Source of the DNA: an uncultured Acidobacteriota bacterium | GTDB lineage: Bacteria; Acidobacteriota; Blastocatellia; Pyrinomonadales; Pyrinomonadaceae | DNA length: 61,401 nucleotides | Direction of reading: 5' to 3' | NCBI GenBank assembly: GCA_902826795.1 | Contig: CADEGD010000010.1 | Span: 1-61,401, forward strand | Shown here: piece after piece, positions 34,365 through 43,203 of the stretch | How positions within the stretch are numbered: position 1 is the first letter of the stretch | Layout: each line of letters opens with the position of its first letter | Program-made: the position numbers and the translations under genes | The notes under the pieces: generated by a model | The model's database searches: none | What the model saw: only the letters and a program-made list of their open reading frames with translations | Told to the model about the DNA's origin: nothing

Positions 34365-34393
34365 ATTATAGCAATTAATGTAAGAAGTGCAAA
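34365..34393 (-). promoter_or_regulatory. promoter of tRNA-Lys
   Basis: On the minus strand TTTGCA (34393-34388), a 17-bp spacer, and a perfect TATAAT (34370-34365), ending 15 bp before the mature tRNA 5' end. Confidence 0.65.
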
Positions 34394-34474
34394 TAGTGCA
34401 AAATAGCTTCAGGGTTCGCGTTCATAGTAGGCAAGCTTTAGGATATTGTTGTGGCTTAACGTTCTTGGGGGAAG

Positions 34475-36106
34475 ATGAAGGAGTGTCCAAAATGTGATCT
34501 CTGCTATGGCGACGAGGTGGCGGTTTGCCAGTTTGACCAGACGCAGACGCGGCTTTCGCTGCCGGGCGGGCAGTTGATAGCCGAACGCTATTGGCTTGAG
34601 AAGCGTCTCGGCCGTGGTGCGATGGGACAGGTGTATCTCGCCCGCGACAAGAAGTTCGATACGCGTCGGGTGGCGGTGAAGACCGTTCGACAGGACGTTC
34701 TTAACAGCGAAGACCTTCAGGAAGGCGAGGCGATCGCGCGGTTCGAACGCGAAGCTCAGGCCGCCGCATCCATTCAGCATCCGAATACCGTAAGCGTCAC
34801 GGACTTTGGCGAGACCGGCGACGGCGTTTTCTATCTCGTGATGGAATACGTCGAGGGCGAGACGCTGCACAAGCTTTTGAGGCGTGAGGGAACGCTCCCC
34901 GTCAAGCGTGCGGTGAGATTGCTGAGGCAGATCGCGGACGGAGTCGAGGCCGCTCACGACATCAACATCCTTCATCGCGACCTGAAACCCGCCAACATCT
35001 TCATGCTCCAAAAGGGCAAGGGCGACGGCTTTATCAAGGTCGGCGACTTCGGGTTGGCGAAGATCGTCAATCAGACCGTCACGGATTTCAGCTCGAACGC
35101 GACGCCCTCCTCACGCGGCATTATCGGAACGCCCGAATACATGGCACCGGAGCAGATGCAGCCGGAACTCGGTGTCGATACGCGTGCGGATATTTACGCT
35201 CTCGGCACGATCGCCTACATGATGCTCGGCGGCCGAACGCCATTTGTCGGGGACATGATGCAGCTTGTGATGCAGAAGATCATGCACAAGGCTCCGCCGC
35301 TGTCTTCTATCCGGACCGACATCCCGATCGACGTAGAAAAGGTGATCATGAGTTCGCTTGAGATCGAGGCTAAAGACCGGCCTCAGTCGATGGGCGAATT
35401 TATCTCGCAGCTTGAAGAGGCCGCGTCTGACGTAAACGAAACCAGCAAGCTTGGGCGTTCGCGGCTTGTGATACTTGGACCTGTGGGAGCCGAGGTCTAC
35501 GTCAACGACGAGCGGAAGGGAAGCGTCGGCAGTTCTGGACGCGTCGTTATTTCCGATACTCCTGCCGGACAGCACATCCTTCGAGTGTCGAAACCGGGCG
35601 AGAAAGACGACGAACGCCTGATCGAGATCCGCGAAGGTGCCGCCGAGCAGGTGATCCAGGCTCAGCTGCGGTCGGTTCGCGAGGGTGCCAGTCAGCCTTC
35701 GCCGTCGCAGGGCACCGGCAGCAGCGGAACCGGATCGAGCATGATCCCTGGGATCGTTGCGTGTACGAATTGCAGGTCGAAATTCGCCGAGGGCGTGAAG
35801 TTTTGCGGGCGGTGCGGAAATAGGTCGTTCAGCCTCGTGAGTGCGGGCGACGTGCCGGCAAACACTTTCCCCTGTCCTCGATGTACGTCGCCGTTGCTGA
35901 TGAACTCCCGTTTTTGCGGACGCTGCGGCCTGAATATCACGCCCTCGATGCTTCACCAAATCCAGAATCGCTCGACGCCTGTCGGTTTCGCTACGCCTCA
36001 TCAATCGCAGCCGCCTCAACAGGCCGAGCGAGTCTGCAGTCGCTGCGGCGGAGTCTTTCCCGCTTCCATCAAGTTTTGCGGAAGGTGCGGAAACGGGCTC
36101 TCCTGA
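34475..36106 (+). CDS. Ser/Thr protein kinase with N- and C-terminal zinc ribbons
   Basis: 543 residues, no membrane segment. The N-terminus has a Cys motif (CPKCDLCYGDEVAVC). The Hanks kinase domain covers about 39-310: LGRGAMGQVYLARD, Lys69 in VAVK, HRDLKPAN (Asp169), DFGLAK (191-193) and GTPEYMAPEQ, all complete, so it should be active. A PEGA-like beta domain follows (about 325-395, GAEVYVNDERKGSVG). The C-terminus has three four-Cys ribbons, each ending KFCGRCG or RFCGRCG. It starts after GGGGGAAG. It heads a run of signalling genes and may phosphorylate FHA-bound partners. Confidence 0.93.
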   Translation: MKECPKCDLCYGDEVAVCQFDQTQTRLSLPGGQLIAERYWLEKRLGRGAMGQVYLARDKKFDTRRVAVKTVRQDVLNSEDLQEGEAIARFEREAQAAASIQHPNTVSVTDFGETGDGVFYLVMEYVEGETLHKLLRREGTLPVKRAVRLLRQIADGVEAAHDINILHRDLKPANIFMLQKGKGDGFIKVGDFGLAKIVNQTVTDFSSNATPSSRGIIGTPEYMAPEQMQPELGVDTRADIYALGTIAYMMLGGRTPFVGDMMQLVMQKIMHKAPPLSSIRTDIPIDVEKVIMSSLEIEAKDRPQSMGEFISQLEEAASDVNETSKLGRSRLVILGPVGAEVYVNDERKGSVGSSGRVVISDTPAGQHILRVSKPGEKDDERLIEIREGAAEQVIQAQLRSVREGASQPSPSQGTGSSGTGSSMIPGIVACTNCRSKFAEGVKFCGRCGNRSFSLVSAGDVPANTFPCPRCTSPLLMNSRFCGRCGLNITPSMLHQIQNRSTPVGFATPHQSQPPQQAERVCSRCGGVFPASIKFCGRCGNGLS

Positions 36107-36169
36107 GTGAAGGCACGCGTACCTGTATCACCGTCCCACCGTAACTGTTTGTAACGTGCTTCGCGATAC

Positions 36170-36270
36170 GAGACTTCTCTCAGTGCCTTTGTGGTGAGAA
36201 AGAGATTAAACACAGAGGCGCAAAAGCTAGACACGAAGGTCACCGAGGAGAAGTTGACTTCAAATCAGAT
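36170..36270. repeat. dispersed intergenic repeat, copy 2
   Basis: Second copy of the element at 30150-30275, same orientation (GATTAAACACAGAGGCGCAA, then ACACGAAGG and GAGGAGAAGTTGACTTCA). It occupies the middle of the 300-bp gap between the kinase gene and the next gene. Confidence 0.7.
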
Positions 36271-36327
36271 CTCCTACTGGGCCATTTGCCGGAACGGCCA
36301 CTGAACTTTCCCAATCCTCTCCTCGTT

Positions 36328-36358
36328 AATACCATTTGGGTATTGAAATGCGTATAAT
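36328..36358 (+). promoter_or_regulatory. promoter with overlapping palindrome
   Basis: A perfect -10 TATAAT at 36353-36358, about 49 bp before the next ATG. The expected -35 position is covered by the palindrome AATACC-ATTTG-GGTATT (36328-36344), which could be an operator. No good -35 hexamer is seen, in keeping with activator or regulator dependence. Confidence 0.5.
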
Positions 36359-36406
36359 GACAGCAATTAGGGTTGCAATCGACGCATCCGCGAAGGTGAA
36401 CACTGC

Positions 36407-37375
36407 ATGAAGATCTGCCCGACGTGTCGCAAGACTTACGCCGACGATAACCTAAACTTTTGCCTCGAAGACGGCTCAGTTCTCACATTTGCTTCCAACG
36501 AACCGCCCGCGACGGTGATGATGGGCCAGCCTCGTCCGACCGATCCGGTAAACGCTTTCCCGTCAACGCCCGGCTCCGGCATCCAGTCGACATTCGGCCA
36601 ACCGCAGGTGCAGCCATATCCAATGCAGCAGCGGCCACAGAAGTCTTCAAAGGCTTGGCTGTGGATAGTCGGAATTGTCGGAATAATCTTGCTTCTATGC
36701 GGCGGCGGGTTCGCGGGGCTCGTTCTGATCGGCATGCAGAACCAGAATCAGGCAAACAATCTCTCAACTACCAATAATCGTACCAACAGCCGTACCAACA
36801 CCAGCTCGTCACCTGCACCGTCGCCTTACACTTCGTCGTCTGATGTTGAGTCCGTTGATCTTTCATTCTGGATCAAGGACTTCTCCGTCTGGGGAACGAC
36901 CGAAATGGTCGGTGATGAATTCCTGATGGCGGCAAAGCAAAAAGGTTACTACTACGTACTAGTTGCTCCCGATCAATACACGACTGACGGCAAGAATGTC
37001 CGCGTAACGGTTCGTAACGTAGACAATGCGAACTCCAGCCTCGGCTATGGCCTTATCTTCCACAGTGCTCCAACTCCGCTGACCAAGGATTACGCCTTTC
37101 TGATCGACGCGAAAAGAAAAAAGTATCGCGTTGCCCGGCACGAGCCTTCAAAGGAAACATCGATGGTTTCCTGGAAGGATTCATCGGCGATCAAAGATGG
37201 CACTCAGGATAACGTTCTTGAGGCACGCGACAAGGGCGACATTATAGAACTCTATATCAACGGCGAAATGGTTACTACGATCAAGGATCAGTACGGCCAT
37301 CCCAACGGCGTGCCCGGCCTTTACTCCGGCGATGGAGCAAAGATCGGATTCAAGAAGCTGGAGATCTGGAAGTAG
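36407..37375 (+). CDS. membrane-anchored protein with N-terminal zinc motif and DUF1080/LamG-like domain
   Basis: 322 residues. N-terminal Cys motif CPTCRKTYADDNLNFCLEDG (residues 4-23). A Pro/Gln-rich linker leads to one transmembrane helix at about 85-108 (WLWIVGIVGIILLLCGGGFA). A Ser/Asn/Thr-rich spacer follows, then an extracytoplasmic beta-sandwich (about 145-322; YGLIFHSA, YAFLIDAKRKKYRVARH, IIELYINGEMV, GVPGLYSGDGAKIGFKKLEIW) like the DUF1080/concanavalin-type sugar-binding fold. It probably senses or binds a ligand outside while the zinc motif sits inside. It is followed 16 bp later by another gene with the same N-terminus. Confidence 0.75.
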   Translation: MKICPTCRKTYADDNLNFCLEDGSVLTFASNEPPATVMMGQPRPTDPVNAFPSTPGSGIQSTFGQPQVQPYPMQQRPQKSSKAWLWIVGIVGIILLLCGGGFAGLVLIGMQNQNQANNLSTTNNRTNSRTNTSSSPAPSPYTSSSDVESVDLSFWIKDFSVWGTTEMVGDEFLMAAKQKGYYYVLVAPDQYTTDGKNVRVTVRNVDNANSSLGYGLIFHSAPTPLTKDYAFLIDAKRKKYRVARHEPSKETSMVSWKDSSAIKDGTQDNVLEARDKGDIIELYINGEMVTTIKDQYGHPNGVPGLYSGDGAKIGFKKLEIWK

Positions 37376-37391
37376 CGGCTCTTAGCATCCG

Positions 37392-37946
37392 ATGATGAAG
37401 CGATGTCCAAAATGCGGCCAGACGTTCGCGGATCAGAACCTTAATTTCTGTTTGAACGACGGCGAGTTGCTCATGTACGAGCAGGAGTCGTCGCGTCCGT
37501 TTTCGGATGAGCCTCCGCCGACCAAGTTTGTAGATGACGATTCGCCTCCGACCTTGATGATGGACACGCCGCGGAGCACGAACCCGATCGGTTGGGCTGA
37601 TGCTTCGCCTCCCGCTCAATGGCAGGGACAACAGGTCGTAATGCCGACCGGCCACATGCCGGTTCAGTACGTCACTGCATATGCCTCGCCTAATCAGGTA
37701 CTCGGTATTCTTTCGCTCTCGATGGGAATTCTGAGCGTGACGGTAGGCTGGTGTTGCTATATTGGAGCCCTCTTGGGGCCCGCGGCCATGATTCTAGGCG
37801 CCGTCGCGATCTATCAGAATAAGACCGATCCGGTCAGATACGGCGGTAAAGGTATGGGCATCGCCGGCATCATCCTCGGAGCACTTTACCTAGTTGGCAT
37901 GGTATTGTTTATACTGTTGTACGGATTAGCGTCAATCATAGGTTAA
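37392..37946 (+). CDS. membrane protein with N-terminal zinc motif and DUF4190-like domain
   Basis: 184 residues. It starts with the same Cys motif as its neighbour (CPKCGQTFADQNLNFCLNDG), then a Pro-rich acidic linker, and two or three C-terminal transmembrane helices about 105-135 and 150-182 with ILGILSLSMGILS and GKGMGIAGIILG, the pattern of DUF4190. The function is unknown. The shared N-terminus across three adjacent genes suggests a common partner or assembly signal. Confidence 0.72.
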   Translation: MMKRCPKCGQTFADQNLNFCLNDGELLMYEQESSRPFSDEPPPTKFVDDDSPPTLMMDTPRSTNPIGWADASPPAQWQGQQVVMPTGHMPVQYVTAYASPNQVLGILSLSMGILSVTVGWCCYIGALLGPAAMILGAVAIYQNKTDPVRYGGKGMGIAGIILGALYLVGMVLFILLYGLASIIG

Positions 37947-38007
37947 TAGGCAATTGAATGATATTGCCGTTTGCTCGGTGTAGCTCTATTCGAGTTTCCG
38001 ATTTTTC

Positions 38008-39339
38008 ATGCGTGTAACCTTAAACGTCGTTGCCGGTCCGCAAACCGGACGAGCTTTTACATTCGACCAGCACGACACTTTCATGATCGGCCGCAGCGAG
38101 GACTCGCATTTTTGTCTTCCGCACGACCGTTTCTTCTCGCGTCATCACTGCATCGTCGAGATCGCTCCGCCGCAAGCCTTTCTCAGAGATCTTGGTTCAA
38201 CCAACGGAACTTTCGTAAACGGCCTTCGCGTTGATTCGACGTATCTAAAGCATGGCGACCGCATACAGGGCGGCGAGACCGTGCTCGAAGTACAGGTAAT
38301 TGCAGATAAGTTTGACCGATACAATGAAGTTGCGACGTCTCAATCTCAGCACGGTCTTTCTGAAAAGACCGAACCGTCGCTGATCACGGTCGCCTGCATC
38401 AACTGCGGACTTCCGGCCCAGGCAGAGGCTTCGCGGCCAGATGCCAAGCTTTCCTATCTATGTGAAAACTGCCGGGAGCAGTTGAAGAAAAATCCGCAGC
38501 CGATTCCGAACTACCAAATGATCAAGGTGCTCGGCCAAGGCGGTATGGGAAGCGTGATGCTCGCCCGAGCCGTCGCGGATGGCAAGCTTGTTGCGATCAA
38601 AACTCTGCTTCCCGAGGTCGCGGTTAGCGAGCAGTCTCTGAAGCGGTTCATGCGCGAGATCGAGGTCTCGTCCTCGCTTCAGCATCCGAACATCGTCAGC
38701 TATATCGAACACGGAACGCACAACGGCATCGTCTATCTCGTTACCGAATATGTAGCTGGGATGGACGCCGCGAGACTAGCGAAACAACGTGGCGGAAAGC
38801 TGCCGTATCAGCAGGTCGTGAAGGTGATCGAACAAACGCTGGCCGCGTTGGATTTCGCACACAACCTCGGCTTCGTTCATCGCGACATCAAAGAGCAGAA
38901 CATTTTGGTCGACGGGACCTACCCGCATCTGGTATCGAAGCTCACGGACTTTGGCCTTTCGAAGAGTTACAAACAAACCGGAATGAGCGGTGTCACTATG
39001 GTCGGTGATGTCGCTGGTACGATCGCTTATATGCCTCCGGAACAGGTTCGCGATTTCAAGGAAGTGCGGCCGCCTGCCGATATCTACGGTATCGGAATGA
39101 CTGCCTACAGTCTTCTTACCGGTGCTCACGCCCTCGATATATCGCCGAATGCCGGTATCTCGGAAACCGTAAAAGCCATCTTCGAAAAGCCGATCATCCC
39201 GATCTCGAAACGCATGCCGGATGTTCCATTAAAGGTGTGTGCTGTTATCGAAACCGCCCTGGCAAAACAGACAGAGCTCAGGTGGCGAAATGCCGGTGAG
39301 ATGCGCGAAGCCCTTCTTCGGTCTGCGTCGGAATTTTAA
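38008..39339 (+). CDS. FHA domain-Ser/Thr protein kinase fusion
   Basis: 443 residues. FHA domain 1-98 (TFMIGRSED, FFSRHHCIVE, GSTNGTFVNG). A zinc-knuckle segment follows, with Cys130, Cys133, Cys152 and Cys155. The kinase domain covers about 170-440: LGQGGMGSVMLAR, Lys198 in VAIK, HRDIKEQN (Asp293), DFGLSK (314-316) and GTIAYMPPEQ; all catalytic residues are present. No membrane helix, so cytosolic. The FHA domain could bind its own autophosphorylated form or the other kinases here. It overlaps the convergent O-antigen ligase gene by 62 bp. Confidence 0.94.
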   Translation: MRVTLNVVAGPQTGRAFTFDQHDTFMIGRSEDSHFCLPHDRFFSRHHCIVEIAPPQAFLRDLGSTNGTFVNGLRVDSTYLKHGDRIQGGETVLEVQVIADKFDRYNEVATSQSQHGLSEKTEPSLITVACINCGLPAQAEASRPDAKLSYLCENCREQLKKNPQPIPNYQMIKVLGQGGMGSVMLARAVADGKLVAIKTLLPEVAVSEQSLKRFMREIEVSSSLQHPNIVSYIEHGTHNGIVYLVTEYVAGMDAARLAKQRGGKLPYQQVVKVIEQTLAALDFAHNLGFVHRDIKEQNILVDGTYPHLVSKLTDFGLSKSYKQTGMSGVTMVGDVAGTIAYMPPEQVRDFKEVRPPADIYGIGMTAYSLLTGAHALDISPNAGISETVKAIFEKPIIPISKRMPDVPLKVCAVIETALAKQTELRWRNAGEMREALLRSASEF

Positions 39340-40606
39340 GTTCTCCACTCCCGGCCAGTCCCACGAGCATCCCGATCAGCACCCATAACTGCCGAGCGTC
39401 TTCAAATGACCCGGATAGGTTTTGAAATAGAAAAGCCCCTACAAACGCGCACGAGCATGAGACGAGCATCACACTCCGATCCGAACCATCGACTGGTCGA
39501 AATCTGCAGATAGAAAACAGGTGCCAGCAAAGGGCCGCAAAGGCTATCAATCCTACGATGCCCGCTTGACCAAACACATTGAGCCAAGATTGATGTGCGT
39601 CGCGTACCATTTGACGCTGGCCGGACAGCGCGTCGTATCGAAGGTGCGCGGCATCGGTGCCGGTCCCTCGTCCTAGGATTGGATATTCTAAGCCGCGCTC
39701 CATCGAATTTTGCCAGGCCAAAAAGCGAACCGAGGGTTCGATCGACTTTTCGATAATAGGGATCGTGATCGTTTTGTCTGGGTATCTCACAACGGGCGAG
39801 ATCGCCGTCGAAGCGAATGCAAGTACGGCGAGAAATACCGCGGCGACTAAAACAACACGAGATGTCCGTCGATAACCGGTGAGCACAAAGAAATATGTCC
39901 AAAGTCCTATGCTGAGAATCATTCCGCCTAATCCGGGAGATACGGCGAGGATGGTCGAAGCGAAAAGCAGTGCTGCCAGCAGCAACCCAACCCGTTTCGA
40001 CATCCAGCTCACGCGAGAGGCTCCGAGAATTATCATGATGGCTACGTTCGTGTAATTGGCCATCATGTTCGGGTTCTCAAAAAAGCCCATAACCCGCGGA
40101 TAGTTTCCCGGTGGCAGACTTCCCCAATGAAACAGGAAGAAATTGGTTGCCATCGAGGTATATCCGAGAAAGAAGCCTGTCAGCCCCGCGATCGCTCCGA
40201 GAATGTTTATGATCGCCCCGGCAGTCCACGCATATGCGAGTTGCTTCAAGAGGCCGAGGTCTTGGATTAGGTCGGCAACAACGATAGACACCGCGATCAG
40301 GTAAAAAACTCCGGACAGCTTGAGGAAGCTTTTTTGCGGTTCAGTCGAGAAGATCGCAGAAATCGTCAGCGAAAGAAAGAAGACCGCGACAAATCCAAGA
40401 AAACGGAACTCGATTCCAGGCCTTCGCTTTACCAGCGAAACAAGCCAAAACAGAAATGCACCGAAGAAGATCAGATCGGTCGCGAAAATATGTATGCCAA
40501 GAATGCGCGTGTCGAGCGGACGGACGATCGGCAGCAGGGCAACGTACAACAGCATCAGCCATCGAGATGCCGTCGCCGCCAACTCACCGATCTTATCCAA
40601 CCTCAC
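39278..40606 (-). CDS. O-antigen ligase/polymerase family membrane protein
   Basis: 442 residues with about eleven hydrophobic segments. The Wzy_C-type periplasmic loop is visible: SVRFLAWQNSMERGLEYPILGRGTG, then VRDAHQSWLNVFGQAGIVG, with the conserved H and the glycine-rich stretch. Such proteins join or polymerise surface polysaccharide on a lipid carrier. Its 3' end overlaps the convergent FHA-kinase gene by 62 bp, and its ATG overlaps the stop of the SIS gene by 4 bp, so it is the last gene of the alr-led unit. Confidence 0.85.
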   Translation of the reverse strand: MRLDKIGELAATASRWLMLLYVALLPIVRPLDTRILGIHIFATDLIFFGAFLFWLVSLVKRRPGIEFRFLGFVAVFFLSLTISAIFSTEPQKSFLKLSGVFYLIAVSIVVADLIQDLGLLKQLAYAWTAGAIINILGAIAGLTGFFLGYTSMATNFFLFHWGSLPPGNYPRVMGFFENPNMMANYTNVAIMIILGASRVSWMSKRVGLLLAALLFASTILAVSPGLGGMILSIGLWTYFFVLTGYRRTSRVVLVAAVFLAVLAFASTAISPVVRYPDKTITIPIIEKSIEPSVRFLAWQNSMERGLEYPILGRGTGTDAAHLRYDALSGQRQMVRDAHQSWLNVFGQAGIVGLIAFAALCWHLFSICRFRPVDGSDRSVMLVSCSCAFVGAFLFQNLSGSFEDARQLWVLIGMLVGLAGSGELKIPTQTEEGLRASHRHFAT

Positions 40607-41631
40607 AATGTTTTGGTAACTTTTGCAAGCGACCTGGGAGCGTCCGGATCAAGACCCTTAGCCTCTGCCAGGTATGCGGCGAATAGCTGCGCGGGAACGA
40701 TGAACGGGATTGGCGACAGGAACTCGTCAAGCTCGGCGGGCATCGGGATGCTTAGTGACGACAGGCTTGCTATCTCGTCATCGTTGGTGATCGAAAGGGA
40801 ATCCGCGTTCAGTTCCTTTAGTCTATTGAGAAGTTCGATGTTGCTCTTCTTCGTAACGCCGGTTGGAGCGAACAGAACCACCGCGAATCGCCGCTCGACA
40901 ATAGCAAGTGGTCCGTGGAAGAAATCTGCGGACGAGAATCTCTCCGCTACGACGTAGCAGGTCTCCATTAGCTTCAGCGCCAGCTCATAGGAGTTGCCGT
41001 AGTTCATCCCACGCCCGACGACCACGCAGTTTTCCATGAAAGCGTATCTCTGTGCAATTTCTTCAACTGATGCTTTAAGTTCAAGTGCTTTCGAGGTAAA
41101 CTCAGGTATCTTATAATAATCAATACCTTTCTCACCGATAACTGACGACAACATATAGAAGTGCAGCATCTGACCCGTATAGGTCTTGGTCGCCGCTACG
41201 GACTTCTCGCGGCCGGCGTGGATCAATAGCGTCTCGTCTGCCAGCTTCGCCATCGTAGATTCCGCTTCGTTAGTGATGGCTAAAGTGAAAGCGCCGCCGT
41301 CTTTTGCACTTTCCAAGACGTGGTTGATGTCATCACCCTCACCGGACTGCGACACGCCGATCACCACTGCCCGCTTCAGCCTCATCTTCGCGTTGTAAAG
41401 CGTATACACCGACGGCGCTGCGAGCGAGACGGGAATGCCAGTGGTGACCTCAAGAAGATATCGTCCGAAAAGCGACGCATTGTCCGAACTGCCGCGGGCA
41501 ACCAACACGATCAGATCGATATCCTTTTGTCGAAGATAGTCTCCGATCTTGACGAGCTTTTCTCGCTCGGCTGCTATTGTCCGTTCCAGCACCTCGGGCT
41601 GCTCGGAAATTTCCTGAAGCATTAAAGACAT
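40603..41631 (-). CDS. SIS-domain sugar isomerase/deaminase-like protein
   Basis: 342 residues with two SIS domains, like GlmS without its glutaminase domain. Family marks: MLQEISEQPEVLERT at the start (as in the GlmS isomerase half), ARGSSDNASLFGRYLLE, VIGVSQSGEGDDI, GREKSVAATKTYTGQ, GRGMNYGNSYELALKLMETC and the C-terminal EAKGLDPDAPRSLAKVTKTL. It probably acts on amino-sugar phosphates (AgaS or glucosamine-6-phosphate deaminase type). Its position beside alr and an O-antigen ligase fits envelope sugar metabolism. Confidence 0.88.
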   Translation of the reverse strand: MSLMLQEISEQPEVLERTIAAEREKLVKIGDYLRQKDIDLIVLVARGSSDNASLFGRYLLEVTTGIPVSLAAPSVYTLYNAKMRLKRAVVIGVSQSGEGDDINHVLESAKDGGAFTLAITNEAESTMAKLADETLLIHAGREKSVAATKTYTGQMLHFYMLSSVIGEKGIDYYKIPEFTSKALELKASVEEIAQRYAFMENCVVVGRGMNYGNSYELALKLMETCYVVAERFSSADFFHGPLAIVERRFAVVLFAPTGVTKKSNIELLNRLKELNADSLSITNDDEIASLSSLSIPMPAELDEFLSPIPFIVPAQLFAAYLAEAKGLDPDAPRSLAKVTKTL

Positions 41632-41690
41632 AAATTAAGGATTGGCTCAAACACAAGTATCGCCCAACGCAGCATCCGCCGCAAAACGTG

Positions 41691-42608
41691 TCAATGGACG
41701 ATGTCGCTCGATACTTCGACATCGTCATCCAGTGGTAGCAGGGGAGGTTCGCCTTGTTCTTCTCGCATCTCATTCAGCACGGCGTTGATAACACCGCCGA
41801 TTACGATCACTATCGCTGTCAGATACAGCCAGAGCATCAAGATCATCACGGCGCCGAGCGATCCGTAGGCCTTGTTGTAGCTGTTGAAATATTCCAGATA
41901 TAGTCGGAATCCGCGGGTTAGCAGCAGCCAAAGGAGTATCGCGACGACTGAGCCAGGCGTGATCCAAGACCAGTGATGTTTCTTGAAGTTTGGAAGCAGG
42001 TTATAAATAACTTCGCACGCGAAGAGCATTACGATCACGGTTGAGATCCACTGGATCGAAACAAGGACGAGCGGTGAAGTTACTTGAAGCCCCACGTAGG
42101 CGAGAGCAGCTTGTACTCCTTGCCAACCATAGAAGACGATCCCAAGCACGACCGCCACCAGCACGATCAGCAGAAGTGTGATCGCCAACGATTGGGCTTT
42201 TGTGTTCCACCACCAGCGCGTTTCACGCAGTTGATAGACCGCGTTTAAGGCACTTCGGACGCTATCGATTCCGGCCGATGCCGACCACAAGGTGATAGCA
42301 AGTCCGATAGTGAGCTTACTTCCCGTGCTCGAATCAACGATCTCATCGACGGTGGTCCGCACGAGCTGGAATGCAGACGAAGGCATTATCTGGCGAATGT
42401 ATGTGAAGAGTTCGGATTTTAGCCCGTCGGTCGATTCGAGAAGGATGCCGAAAAGGCTGACCAGAAAAAAAAGAAGTGGGAACAGGGAGAAAGAAAAATA
42501 GAATGCGACCTGCGCCGCACGGCTGAAGATATCGGTGTCCAAAGACTTTTCGTAGAGTCGAAGGAAAAACCGCTTCCAATCGAAGCCGATGATCTTTTTT
42601 ACCGCCAA
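41691..42608 (-). CDS. YihY/BrkB family inner-membrane protein
   Basis: 305 residues with six hydrophobic segments. Family signature: AAQVAFYFSFSLFPLLFFLVS, SASAGIDSVRSALNAVYQL, YNLLPNFKKHHWSWITPGS, YLEYFNSYNKAYGSLGAVM and ILMLWLYLTAIVIVIGGVINA. The family was once annotated as ribonuclease BN; current views favour a transporter or envelope role. The acidic C-terminal tail is cytoplasmic. It lies 7 bp after the LURP-one-like gene. Confidence 0.9.
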   Translation of the reverse strand: MAVKKIIGFDWKRFFLRLYEKSLDTDIFSRAAQVAFYFSFSLFPLLFFLVSLFGILLESTDGLKSELFTYIRQIMPSSAFQLVRTTVDEIVDSSTGSKLTIGLAITLWSASAGIDSVRSALNAVYQLRETRWWWNTKAQSLAITLLLIVLVAVVLGIVFYGWQGVQAALAYVGLQVTSPLVLVSIQWISTVIVMLFACEVIYNLLPNFKKHHWSWITPGSVVAILLWLLLTRGFRLYLEYFNSYNKAYGSLGAVMILMLWLYLTAIVIVIGGVINAVLNEMREEQGEPPLLPLDDDVEVSSDIVH

Positions 42609-42615
42609 AGTGTCT

Positions 42616-43203
42616 CTAACCCCTTGCCCGTTCGAGCAGCGTCATCGTCAGAAAACTGAGCAAAACGAGTGCTTCATCCTCTTCCGACATCTCCGCCAGT
42701 TTCTCTAGTTGAAAAATTCCTTCGAAAAACGCCGGCTGTTTCTGAAGCCGAGCGATCGGAGTGCCGCCGGTCCGGCTGAGAATATATGCCGGGTTGAAAA
42801 AGTATCCCGTGAACATCCCGATTACCGGAAGCTCTCCAACCAGCGAATCGACGACCTTGATCCACGCATTCTCTTCGTGGATCTCCATCACGAGCACACC
42901 GCTGGGAGCATAGATCTCGTAGTGGGCCTTGAAGATCGAACGCATCCCTTTGCGCTTGATCGCGCCGACGTTCGCGCCGCGATTATCGGTGAAGTTGTAT
43001 TTAGCCGAGAAGTCGAGCATCCTGTCGGCCTTGATGTTGTAAAGGTGTTGAGTTTGCTGCTCGTCGGCAAATACGTTGATGTCTTCTTTCAGCTTCAACA
43101 ACTTCTGCCGGACGTATCCGAGCATCTCATCGTTCGAGTCGCGAATATATATCTGGCTTACAAGTGTGATCAGCTTGAATGAAAGTTTAAGAGGGTAGTT
43201 CAT
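42616..43203 (-). CDS. LURP-one-related / scramblase-like (Tubby C-type barrel) protein
   Basis: 195 residues, soluble. The pattern IYIRDSNDEMLGYVRQKLLKLKEDINVF, DRMLDFSAKYNF, VGAIKRKGMRSIFKAHYEIY and VLVMEIHEENAWIKVVDSL is the LURP-one/phospholipid scramblase-type barrel. The bacterial role is unknown; a lipid-associated function is plausible. The stop of alr overlaps its ATG by 4 bp, and the membrane protein gene follows at once. Confidence 0.75.
   Translation of the reverse strand: MNYPLKLSFKLITLVSQIYIRDSNDEMLGYVRQKLLKLKEDINVFADEQQTQHLYNIKADRMLDFSAKYNFTDNRGANVGAIKRKGMRSIFKAHYEIYAPSGVLVMEIHEENAWIKVVDSLVGELPVIGMFTGYFFNPAYILSRTGGTPIARLQKQPAFFEGIFQLEKLAEMSEEDEALVLLSFLTMTLLERARG

Noticed and set aside
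35111..36019. A 302-codon frame opposite the zinc-ribbon kinase gene
   Set aside because: It mirrors the kinase and ribbons codon by codon, has biased Arg/His/Ala composition and no domain pattern.
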